Shown here one piece after another: positions 1 to 6,070 of a stretch of 7,787 bases of DNA. Within the stretch, counting starts at the first letter, position 1, and the number at the start of each line of letters is the position of its first letter. The notes under the pieces were generated by a model that worked only from the letters and a program-made list of their open reading frames with translations, ran no database searches and had not been told where the DNA came from. The stretch covers positions 1 through 7,787 of the forward strand of contig CAKUTI010000051.1 of NCBI GenBank assembly GCA_934691925.1. The letters are read 5' to 3'. Source of the DNA: an uncultured Treponema sp. (GTDB lineage Bacteria; Spirochaetota; Spirochaetia; Treponematales; Treponemataceae). Position numbers and translations under genes: made by a program.

Positions 1-1349
1 AGCGAAGCCAGCCCCTCGTCACAGATTTCAGCGGCTTTCAGGAAATTTCGCGCGTTAAAATCCGGAGCAAGTTTTTTAGACCAAAGCGATTCTTCAAGTT
101 TTTCAAGATTCGCCCTGAATTTTGAGTCGGACTGCGCAAAAGAACTTTTTCTCGCGCCTTGAACATACAAAATTCCGTCATCAGTCGAAAGATTTTGCGC
201 CTCATAAATCGTCTGGCTTTCAAAAATCATCTTGCTGATTTCAGAGATTGTTTTTAAAGTCAAATTTTCAGAACGTTTTTCAAGATTCGCCTTTGCCGCT
301 TCAAATTCGCCCCGGTTGCATCTTTCAGCCGCAGAATTGTAAGCGACATCGTTATATTGCGCCAAAAGATATTCAGTTTTTCCGTAACGTCCGAAAATTT
401 TATCGAGAAAATCAAGAGCGGTTTCAGAAGCGTTTTTCTTGTCGGCGTAAACCGCGAAATTTCCTGCGATTGTGTCAAAATCTTTTCTTGCGTCGTCTTT
501 TTCATTGGAAACAAAAGTGTAAGCCGCAGCTGCAAGCGGAACAGACGAAACGTAATCATCTTTTTCGTTAAAATCCGCGCAGAGATTTTTTGCGACAAGC
601 GTTACAGCGCGCCTTTTTGAAATTTCGTGCCGGTTTGAATAATAATTCCGCGGAACAGTCGCGTATCTCGTTGAGGAGGAATTTGACGGAATTGCCTTTT
701 TTGTGCCTGGATTAAAGCCGTAAGGATTCGTTGTTTCAACATCGATTTTTCTTCCGTCCGAAAGATAAAGCGTGATAAAAGCGTGCCTTGAAGTCTCCTG
801 AACACGCGCGTCAAGTCCAAAATCTGAGGCAAGCGCGAGATACAAAAGCGACGAAGAAACGCAATTGTAGCTTCCATTCAAAAGCATTGTGTCAACTTTT
901 GTCTGCTTTAAAGCGTACCGGCTCAAAACTTTTTCGTACATCAAAGTTAAAATTGCCTCGCCCCGCTCTTCCTCGCCGAGCTTTGAGATTTCTTTTTCTT
1001 CGCAATAATTTTTTAAATCTTCATAAACTGAAACCGACTTGCTGAAATTTTCAGATTTTTCATCGCAAAGACCAAAATAAAGCGCAAAGCGGATTATCTG
1101 GCTGCCGTTCAAGTTTTCTTCTGAAAAAAGTTTTCCGTCAGAATCTCGGATTACAAAAAGCTCGCTCACCTGCGGAACGAAAATCGCATTTGAAGAAACT
1201 GAACTTGAAGAAATCGCGTTTGAAGACGGAACAGCAAAAACAACGCCTGAAAAGCACGCGAAAGCGAGAGCAAAAATCAGATTTTTAAGAACGGAACGCC
1301 GGCTAAAAATCAAAAAAATCTGCTGGAATTTTCTAAAAGTCTTTTTCAT
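1..1349 (-). CDS. Exported transglutaminase-like / TPR-like protein, 3' end beyond window
   Basis: One frame stays open from ATG at 1349 to the left edge (449 codons, no stop), so the gene is cut by the window and its true length is unknown. The start is preceded by AAGGA about 7 nt upstream and by a good promoter. Residues 1-39 look like a signal peptide: a long basic n-region, hydrophobic LIFALAFACFSGVVFA, and likely cleavage after VFA. A lipoprotein signal at the internal Cys is possible but less likely. Residues about 155-210 match a transglutaminase-like core: C163 in YNCVSSSLLY, H189 in SRHAF and D203 in KIDVETTNPYG give the Cys-His-Asp triad in the usual order. Downstream, about 330-360 and the last residues (NFLKAAEICDEGLASL) look like TPR helices. 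In this superfamily such enzymes act as proteases, amidases or cross-linkers. The substrate here is unknown. Location is inferred to be periplasm or outer envelope. Confidence 0.82.
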   Translation of the reverse strand, partial: MKKTFRKFQQIFLIFSRRSVLKNLIFALAFACFSGVVFAVPSSNAISSSSVSSNAIFVPQVSELFVIRDSDGKLFSEENLNGSQIIRFALYFGLCDEKSENFSKSVSVYEDLKNYCEEKEISKLGEEERGEAILTLMYEKVLSRYALKQTKVDTMLLNGSYNCVSSSLLYLALASDFGLDARVQETSRHAFITLYLSDGRKIDVETTNPYGFNPGTKKAIPSNSSSTRYATVPRNYYSNRHEISKRRAVTLVAKNLCADFNEKDDYVSSVPLAAAAYTFVSNEKDDARKDFDTIAGNFAVYADKKNASETALDFLDKIFGRYGKTEYLLAQYNDVAYNSAAERCNRGEFEAAKANLEKRSENLTLKTISEISKMIFESQTIYEAQNLSTDDGILYVQGARKSSFAQSDSKFRANLEKLEESLWSKKLAPDFNARNFLKAAEICDEGLAS

Positions 1350-1391
1350 AAAATTTCCTTTTCAAAATCTAAAAAAACAACAACGAGATGA

Positions 1392-1420
1392 ATCATAAAT
1401 TACAAAATGTCATCTATCAA
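1392..1420 (-). promoter_or_regulatory. Sigma70-type promoter of the transglutaminase-like gene
   Basis: On the minus strand TTGATA (1420-1415) is followed after exactly 17 nt by TATGAT (1397-1392). Transcription would start near 1385, giving a leader of about 36 nt that contains the AAGGA ribosome binding site. The -35 box lies inside a small inverted repeat, ATGTC 1407-1411 / GACAT 1421-1425, which could be an operator, though it is short. Confidence 0.6.
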
Positions 1421-1486
1421 GACATCTGAAAACGAATTAGACTTTGGAGAAGACTGCAGAATGAATAAAACCTCCTTTTTTTATAG

Positions 1487-1507
1487 ATTCCGAAATAAAT
1501 TCGGAAT
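1487..1507. repeat. Perfect 8-bp palindrome of a dispersed repeat
   Basis: ATTCCGAA (1487-1494) and TTCGGAAT (1500-1507) form a perfect inverted repeat with a 5-nt loop. It has no T-tract on the 3' side in either direction that would make it a terminator. Read on the minus strand it gives the HSEFISES-type peptide that marks a dispersed intergenic repeat family. Confidence 0.7.
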
Positions 1508-1600
1508 GACACGATTTTGTCAAAAGCAACGTCATGCTGAAACCCGGAATCGGAATGACACGCTTTTTATATCGGAATGACGTGTTTTGTTCAGAACAAC
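1501..1600. repeat. Three copies of TCGGAATGAC[A/G][C/T]G, intergenic repeat cluster
   Basis: Copies lie at 1501-1513, 1550-1562 and 1572-1584, all in the same orientation. After the first copy comes TTTTGTCAAAAGCAAC and after the third TTTTGTTCAGAACAAC, so the repeat unit is longer than the core. The third ends in a perfect TTGTTC-A-GAACAA palindrome (1587-1599). A GTCATGCTGAA word follows the first copy. The arrangement suggests partial copies of one dispersed element nested or inserted next to each other. Confidence 0.65.
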
Positions 1601-1631
1601 GAGCTTTATCCGCAGCCAAATTTTTCCGTAA

Positions 1632-1660
1632 TTGAAACAACGTTTTAAATTCATTAGAAT
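1632..1660 (+). promoter_or_regulatory. asnS promoter directly adjacent to the start codon
   Basis: TTGAAA (1632-1637), a 17-nt spacer and TAGAAT (1655-1660) form a good sigma70-type promoter. Only 9 nt separate the -10 box from the asnS ATG at 1670, so a transcript starting 6-8 nt after the -10 would carry a leader of 0-4 nt. No Shine-Dalgarno sequence lies upstream of the ATG, which agrees with a leaderless mRNA. Confidence 0.55.
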
Positions 1661-1669
1661 GTCCGAATT

Positions 1670-3118
1670 ATGAAAACAGAACTTATCAAAGATATTCTTA
1701 CTTCCGCGCCCGACGGACGCACTGTTACGGTCTGCGGATGGGTACGCACAATCCGCGACTCAAAGAATCTCGTTTTTATTCAGGTAAACGACGGTTCTTG
1801 CTTTGCTTCAATCCAGCTTACTTTTGACCGCTCTAATCCTTCAAATCCGAATAATTCAGAAAATATTGAGAACGCTCTTAAAAATCTTTCAACAGGAGCG
1901 GCTCTGAAAGCCACAGGAAAGCTCGTTGAGTCTCCGGCTTCCGGCCAGTCTGTGGAAGTGAATCTTGAAACTCTAATTGTCTTGGGAAAATGTCCTTCCG
2001 ACTATCCGATTCAGAAAAAAGCCGCGACAATGGAATTCTTGCGCGAGAATGCTCACTTGCGCGCGCGCACAAACACTTTCGGAGCTGTTTTCCGCATGAG
2101 AAGCCAGATGGCTTTCGCGCTTCACACATTCTTTCAGGAGCGCGGTTTCTACTATATAAATACGCCTGAAATCACTTGCTCCGATGCAGAAGGCGCAGGC
2201 GAAATGTTCCAGATTACAACGCTTTCAATGGAAAAGCTCGCTGAGATTGCAGTTGAAAAAGGCGCGAACGGAATGAAAAAGGAAGACGCGCTAAAGCTCG
2301 TGAACTACAACAAGGACTTCTTCGGAAAAAAAGCGAACCTGACAGTTTCAGGACAGCTTGAGGCAGAAACTTTGGCGACCGCTCTCGGACGCGTCTACAC
2401 TTTCGGACCGACTTTCCGCGCTGAAAACTCGAACACAACACGCCACTTGGCGGAATTCTGGATGTGCGAGCCTGAAATGGCTTTCTTTGACCTTGAAGAC
2501 GACATGGACATTCAGGAAGAATTCATCAAGTATCTTTTGAACTGGGCTTTGACCAAATGCACTGCCGACATGGAATTCTTCAACAAGAGAATTCAGCCGG
2601 GCGTAATCGACACTTTGCGCCACGTTGTCGAGACTCCGTTCAAGCGCGTTTCATACACAGAGGCTGTAGCCGAGCTTGAAAAGCACGCTGACGACTTTGA
2701 ATTCAAGCCTTACTGGGGCTGCGACTTGGCGACTGAGCACGAGCGTTATCTCACAGAAAAAATCTACAAATGCCCGGTAATGGTTTACAACTATCCGAAA
2801 GAAATCAAGGCTTTCTACATGAAGGCAAACGACGACGGAAAAACCGTAAAGGCAGTTGACGTTCTCGTTCCTGGACTCGGCGAAATCATCGGCGGCTCGG
2901 AGCGTGAAAACGACTACGACAAGCTTTTGGCAAGAATCAAGGAGCTTGGCCTCCGCGAGGAAGATTACGACTGGTACTTGGACTTGCGCAAATTCGGAAG
3001 CGTTCCTCATGCCGGATTCGGACTCGGATTCGAGCGTCTCTTGCTTTACGTTACAGGAATGCAGAACATACGCGATGTGATTCCGTTCCCGCGCGCGCCA
3101 AAGCTCGCAGATTTCTAA
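1670..3118 (+). CDS. asnS: Asparaginyl-tRNA synthetase
   Basis: A cytoplasmic class IIb aminoacyl-tRNA synthetase that charges tRNA-Asn with asparagine using ATP. It has 482 residues, slightly longer than the E. coli enzyme (about 466). The N-terminal OB-fold anticodon-binding domain covers about residues 17-100 (VTVCGWVRTIRDSKNLVFIQ). The catalytic domain contains class II motif 2 at 249-263 (FRAENSNTTRHLAEF), with R250 and the downstream WMCEPEMAF, and motif 3 near 450-470 with R456 in GFGLGFERLLLY followed by IRDVIPFPRAP. The RHLAEF and IPFPR signatures favour AsnRS over AspRS. A family-typical insertion lies before motif 2 (about 185-225). The start fits the family N-terminus, but there is no ribosome binding site and the promoter ends 9 nt upstream, so initiation may be leaderless. 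The next gene follows after 25 nt with no terminator between, so the two are probably cotranscribed. Confidence 0.97.
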   Translation: MKTELIKDILTSAPDGRTVTVCGWVRTIRDSKNLVFIQVNDGSCFASIQLTFDRSNPSNPNNSENIENALKNLSTGAALKATGKLVESPASGQSVEVNLETLIVLGKCPSDYPIQKKAATMEFLRENAHLRARTNTFGAVFRMRSQMAFALHTFFQERGFYYINTPEITCSDAEGAGEMFQITTLSMEKLAEIAVEKGANGMKKEDALKLVNYNKDFFGKKANLTVSGQLEAETLATALGRVYTFGPTFRAENSNTTRHLAEFWMCEPEMAFFDLEDDMDIQEEFIKYLLNWALTKCTADMEFFNKRIQPGVIDTLRHVVETPFKRVSYTEAVAELEKHADDFEFKPYWGCDLATEHERYLTEKIYKCPVMVYNYPKEIKAFYMKANDDGKTVKAVDVLVPGLGEIIGGSERENDYDKLLARIKELGLREEDYDWYLDLRKFGSVPHAGFGLGFERLLLYVTGMQNIRDVIPFPRAPKLADF

Positions 3119-3143
3119 TCCCAATTTTTCCCAAAACTTTTTG

Positions 3144-4469
3144 ATGAAAAAACGGGCAATAACGCTGGTTACAATAGCGCAAAGCTTATTTCTCAACTTG
3201 AAGCTGTTTTTCCAGAACGGTCTGTTGAGTTATTCCAGCGCGTGCTCGTTTGACTTGATTTTTTCAGTTATACCCGTGCTGCTGATGATTGTTCTGATTG
3301 CAGTGCGGTTTTTTCATGCCTCGCCCGAGCTTCTTTCTTCTATTTATAATGCGATTCCTGAAATCCAAAAATATTTTGACACCTCGCGTGTGATTTCAGA
3401 ATTTCAGAAAATAAAATCTTTCAGCACGCTCGAAGCCGTTCTCGTCTTTTTTATCGTCTGGATGGCGCGCAGGCTTTTCGCCTCGGTTTTCGCCGCGCTC
3501 AGAAATATTTTTCATGACCAGCAAAAACGGCGCGAGCTTTTCAATCAGATTCTGGTTTTCGTCTTCGAGATGATTTTTGTTTCAATCGTCGTGTCGTTCA
3601 TTTTCGCTTATATGTCTGTCAGAACGATTCTGAAAATGCCGTTTTTCCAGCGTTTTCCGCAGCTCGACTTTATTTTTTCAAGCAGCATTGACGGCAAAGA
3701 CCTTTCCTTAATCTCAAACCTCCTTATTTTTGTGATAATCACGCTTGTCTACAAAATCGGAAGCGGAACAAAGCCGAAATTCTCGCTCTGCATGGGAGTC
3801 GGTTTTCTCTGCACGGCGAGCTTCTGGATTTTTCGGGCGGTTCTTCATTCTTTTATAAACGTGAGCCGCTACAATCTGATTTACGGCGTTCTTGGAAATG
3901 TGATTATCCTTTTGATGGACGTCTTCTTTTTCTTTATGTTTTTTCTTTTTTTCGCGCAATATATTTTTGTCTGCCAATTTTTTGATGAGCTTCTGCTCGG
4001 CGAGCTTTATCTTCTGCCAAAAAAGGAAGAAGCGACATTTGCGGGAAAACTCAAGCGAAAACTTTTTATCAGGCCGGACTTTCTTCTTGCGAATCCGCTT
4101 TCACTTGCAAATCTAAAATCCGGGGAAAAACTTTACGAGGACGGAGACAAGGACACTTTCGCGTATTACGTTCTTCAAGGCGCGGTGAAAGTTGCGCGCT
4201 CAGAATACGACGAGGAAAAAATCCATCTGCGCGGAGATTTTTTTGGAGAGCTTAACTGCGTGCTTTTCAAGCCGAGAACCTCGACTGCGACTGCCGTAAC
4301 CGAAAGCAAAGTTGTGAAAATCAGAGGAAAAACTTTCAGATTTCTTGTGAACTCAAACCCGGACGTTGCGCAGAAAGTTCTTCAGGAACTTAGCGAGTAT
4401 CTCTCGATGCTCAGCACAAAAACACCGCCGAAACAGACAAATAAAGCGGAACAAATTTCAGTTTCTTAG
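3144..4469 (+). CDS. YihY/BrkB-family membrane protein with C-terminal cyclic-nucleotide-binding domain
   Basis: A 441-residue inner-membrane protein built from two domains. Residues about 1-285 are a YihY/BrkB (formerly 'ribonuclease BN') module with six predicted membrane helices near 36-56, 97-117, 135-157, 186-204, 213-236 and 248-277. The last carries the family-like YGVLGNVIILLMDVFFFF stretch. A basic linker (about 293-312) leads to a cNMP-binding beta-barrel at about 320-425. Its phosphate-binding cassette FGELNCVLFKPRTSTATA (366/367-384) keeps the ligand-contacting E369 and R378 at the spacing seen in PKA/CRP-type domains, so ligand binding is plausible. The molecular function of YihY proteins is unsettled; the 'RNase BN' name was a misassignment. 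ATG at 3144 is preferred over the TTG one codon upstream. No clear Shine-Dalgarno is visible, so translation may depend on coupling to asnS 25 nt upstream. Confidence 0.88.
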   Translation: MKKRAITLVTIAQSLFLNLKLFFQNGLLSYSSACSFDLIFSVIPVLLMIVLIAVRFFHASPELLSSIYNAIPEIQKYFDTSRVISEFQKIKSFSTLEAVLVFFIVWMARRLFASVFAALRNIFHDQQKRRELFNQILVFVFEMIFVSIVVSFIFAYMSVRTILKMPFFQRFPQLDFIFSSSIDGKDLSLISNLLIFVIITLVYKIGSGTKPKFSLCMGVGFLCTASFWIFRAVLHSFINVSRYNLIYGVLGNVIILLMDVFFFFMFFLFFAQYIFVCQFFDELLLGELYLLPKKEEATFAGKLKRKLFIRPDFLLANPLSLANLKSGEKLYEDGDKDTFAYYVLQGAVKVARSEYDEEKIHLRGDFFGELNCVLFKPRTSTATAVTESKVVKIRGKTFRFLVNSNPDVAQKVLQELSEYLSMLSTKTPPKQTNKAEQISVS

Positions 4470-4473
4470 ATTA

Positions 4474-4502
4474 TTCACAAATTTCAGGATTTTCAGTAAA
4501 GT
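4474..4502 (+). promoter_or_regulatory. Possible internal promoter for thrH
   Basis: TTCACA (4474-4479), a 17-nt spacer and TAAAGT (4497-4502) lie in the 63-nt gap before thrH. The -35 box matches the consensus at 5 of 6 bases and the -10 at 4 of 6. No terminator precedes it, so thrH may be transcribed both from here and by read-through from asnS. Confidence 0.35.
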
Positions 4503-4532
4503 AAAGCAATTAAAATTAACTGGAGAATCAAA

Positions 4533-5132
4533 ATGAACGTAATTTGCTTGGATATGGAAGGCGTAATCTGCCCGGAGATTTGGATTGAATTTTCAAAAGT
4601 CTCAGGAATTCCTGAGCTGAAGCGCACAACGCGCGACGAGCCGGACTACGACAAGCTGATGAAATGGCGGATTGGAATTCTGCGCGAGCACAATCTTAAA
4701 ATCACAGACATTCAGAACGTAATCGCAAAAATTGACCCGCTCCCAGGAGCAAAAGAATTCTTGGACGAGCTGCGCACTCTTTCTCAGACAATCGTTTTAA
4801 GCGACACGTTTGAGGAATTCGCTTCTCCGCTGATGAAAAAGCTCGGAATGCCGACTCTTTTCTGCAACTCGCTTGAAATCGACAAAGACGGCTTTATCGT
4901 GGCCCACAAAATGCGCTGCGCAAATTCAAAGCTCACAACGGTAAAGGCTTTGCAGTCAATCGGCTACGACACAATCGCGTTCGGCGACAGCTACAACGAC
5001 CTCGCGATGATTCAGGCAAGCAAGGCAGGATTTTTGTTCCGCACGACAGACAAAATCAAGGCGGACTACCCGAATATTCCGGCGTTCACCGAATACAAGG
5101 ATTTGCTCGCGGCTATTAAAAAGGCTTTGTAA
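4533..5132 (+). CDS. thrH: ThrH: phosphoserine phosphatase / homoserine phosphotransferase (HAD family)
   Basis: A 199-residue cytoplasmic HAD-superfamily enzyme closely resembling Pseudomonas ThrH along its length, including EGV-PEIWI near the start, TTRDEPDYDKLMK, and LSDTFEEF. Characterised ThrH dephosphorylates phosphoserine (last step of serine synthesis) and can pass the phosphate to homoserine, linking serine and threonine pathways. HAD motif I is DMEG with nucleophile D7 and acid/base E9, in place of the common DxD. Motif II is S90 in LSDT, motif III K133, and motif IV GDSYND with D152 and D156 for Mg2+. The DxE form of motif I is the family norm, not a defect. GGAG at 4522-4525, 7 nt before the ATG, is a clear ribosome binding site. 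The gene is the last of the plus-strand run and is followed by a strong terminator. A plain SerB-type role is the alternative. Confidence 0.92.
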   Translation: MNVICLDMEGVICPEIWIEFSKVSGIPELKRTTRDEPDYDKLMKWRIGILREHNLKITDIQNVIAKIDPLPGAKEFLDELRTLSQTIVLSDTFEEFASPLMKKLGMPTLFCNSLEIDKDGFIVAHKMRCANSKLTTVKALQSIGYDTIAFGDSYNDLAMIQASKAGFLFRTTDKIKADYPNIPAFTEYKDLLAAIKKAL

Positions 5133-5141
5133 AAACATTTT

Positions 5142-5238
5142 ACACGGATACGCTGATAAAAAGGATGCACGCGGCTCTTTTCTGCGGAGCGTCCTTTTTT
5201 TATCCGTTCCATTCTTAAAAAATCCGTGTATTCCGTGT
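5142..5238. repeat. ACACGGAT inverted repeats around the terminator
   Basis: ACACGGAT at 5142-5149 is matched by its complement ATCCGTGT at 5222-5229, with a second degenerate copy ATTCCGTGT at 5230-5238 and a partial ATCCGT at 5202-5207. The left side reads AAAACATTTTACACGGAT and the right side, complemented, AAAACACGGAATACACGGAT, so similarity extends beyond the core. The pair encloses the terminator hairpin. Confidence 0.6.
5155..5204. terminator. Bidirectional rho-independent terminator between thrH and rsuA
   Basis: ATAAAAAGGA (5156-5165) pairs with TCCTTTTTTTAT (5192-5203). The stem continues through a T-G wobble and GC-rich pairs (GC 5167-5168, CGC 5170-5172) against GCGGAGCG (5184-5191). 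The T-run on the plus strand serves thrH. The A-run on the left arm gives a T-run on the minus strand for rsuA. The genes converge on it. Confidence 0.82.
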
Positions 5239-5247
5239 TTTGAAAAG

Positions 5248-6021
5248 TCAGTTTCCAGATAAGATTTCGACTTCTTCCGCTGTAAGCTCGCGGTATTTTC
5301 CGAGAGGAAGCGTCTCGTCGAGCTTTAAGCCGCCCATCGCGACGCGCTTCAAGTAAACAACCTCGTTTCCAAGCTGAGCGAACATCCTCTTTACCTGATG
5401 AAATTTTCCCTCGTAGATTGTCAAAAGGCAGTCGGTCTTTGATGAAGAATTCGGAAAACTGTTCTCTACAAATTCAAGCTCGGAGGGCTGGCAAGTGAAC
5501 TCGCTTTCCTTGTCCTCGCGGTCGATAAAAAATCCTTTCTTGAAAAGATCCACATATTCCTGTTTTTTTTCAGGAGAAAGAGAATCGCGCAAAGCGACCG
5601 CATAAGTCTTTGAAATGTGATTTTTCGGAGAAAGAAGCCTGTGCGTAAGCGCGCCGTCGGAAGTCAAAACGAGAAGCCCCTCAGTGTCAATGTCGAGCCG
5701 GCCCATGCAGTGCAAATCGCGCGCGGAAAAGCTGTGCTTCAAAGTGTCGTCAACCAAGTCAAAAACGGTCTCGTGAACGCCGTCCTTGTTTGCGCACACA
5801 ACGTTCTGGCATTTGTTCATCATAATGTAGATGTCGCGCTGCAAAGTGATTTTTTCGCCGTCAACCACAAGCTCGTCAGAATCAATGTCGAGTTTCGCCG
5901 ACGGATCTGTGACGATTTTTCCGTTTATAAAGACGATTCTCCCGTGGCAAAGCCGCTTAACGTCTTTTCGGCTTCCAAATCCGCGGTGAGAAAGAATCTT
6001 ATCAAGTCGCTCCAAAGTCAT
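5248..6021 (-). CDS. rsuA: RsuA-type 16S rRNA pseudouridine synthase
   Basis: A 257-residue RNA-modifying enzyme that isomerises uridine to pseudouridine in rRNA. Residues about 1-60 are an S4 RNA-binding domain (RLDKILSHRGFGSRKDVKRL, then GRIVFINGKIV). The catalytic domain carries GRLDIDTEGLLVLT with nucleophile D110, then HRLLSPKNHISKTYAV and GKFHQVKRMFAQLGN (from 205). The HQVKRM form is that of RsuA (16S U516 in E. coli), unlike the REVRRM form of RluB, so RsuA is favoured, with related RluE/RluF less likely. One oddity: the usual NKPxG of motif I reads NKCQN here (C71, N73). AGGA about 7 nt before the ATG is the ribosome binding site. It lies 49 nt downstream of gltA on the same strand with no terminator between, so cotranscription is likely. 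Confidence 0.9.
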   Translation of the reverse strand: MTLERLDKILSHRGFGSRKDVKRLCHGRIVFINGKIVTDPSAKLDIDSDELVVDGEKITLQRDIYIMMNKCQNVVCANKDGVHETVFDLVDDTLKHSFSARDLHCMGRLDIDTEGLLVLTSDGALTHRLLSPKNHISKTYAVALRDSLSPEKKQEYVDLFKKGFFIDREDKESEFTCQPSELEFVENSFPNSSSKTDCLLTIYEGKFHQVKRMFAQLGNEVVYLKRVAMGGLKLDETLPLGKYRELTAEEVEILSGN

Positions 6022-6070
6022 TTCTTATCCTAAATAGTCATTTTTGAAATATAAAGCCGCATTATTGCAG

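Larger units (their letters stand above)
1350..1669. other. Divergent intergenic region, no gene
   Basis: This 320-bp stretch separates two divergent genes. It holds a promoter for each side near its ends and a block of CGGAATGAC-type repeats in the middle. A minus-strand frame at 1437-1640 translates to a peptide containing CHSEFISES. Peptides of this kind come from reading through dispersed intergenic repeats, so I do not call it a gene. I see no tRNA or riboswitch fold. Confidence 0.7.

Noticed and set aside
602..877. Minus-strand 91-codon frame, with similar short frames at 38-223 and 260-598
   Set aside because: They share one alternative frame inside the continuous 449-codon gene whose translation shows a signal peptide and catalytic triad.
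1487..1507. Palindrome considered as a rho-independent terminator
   Set aside because: It lies between divergent genes and has no T-tract following it in either direction.
1437..1640. Minus-strand 67-codon frame
   Set aside because: It lies in the repeat cluster and encodes a CHSEFISES peptide typical of translated intergenic repeats; it has no ribosome binding site.
2651..3196. 181-codon minus-strand frame opposite asnS
   Set aside because: It is fully antisense to a well-conserved gene, has no recognisable domain, and arises from the codon bias of asnS.
4470..4532. Possible terminator between the YihY fusion gene and thrH
   Set aside because: I find no stable hairpin with a T-run; only a modest promoter-like sequence is visible.
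5617..6033. 138-codon plus-strand frame opposite rsuA
   Set aside because: Antisense shadow of the conserved rsuA reading frame, with no domain or ribosome binding site.
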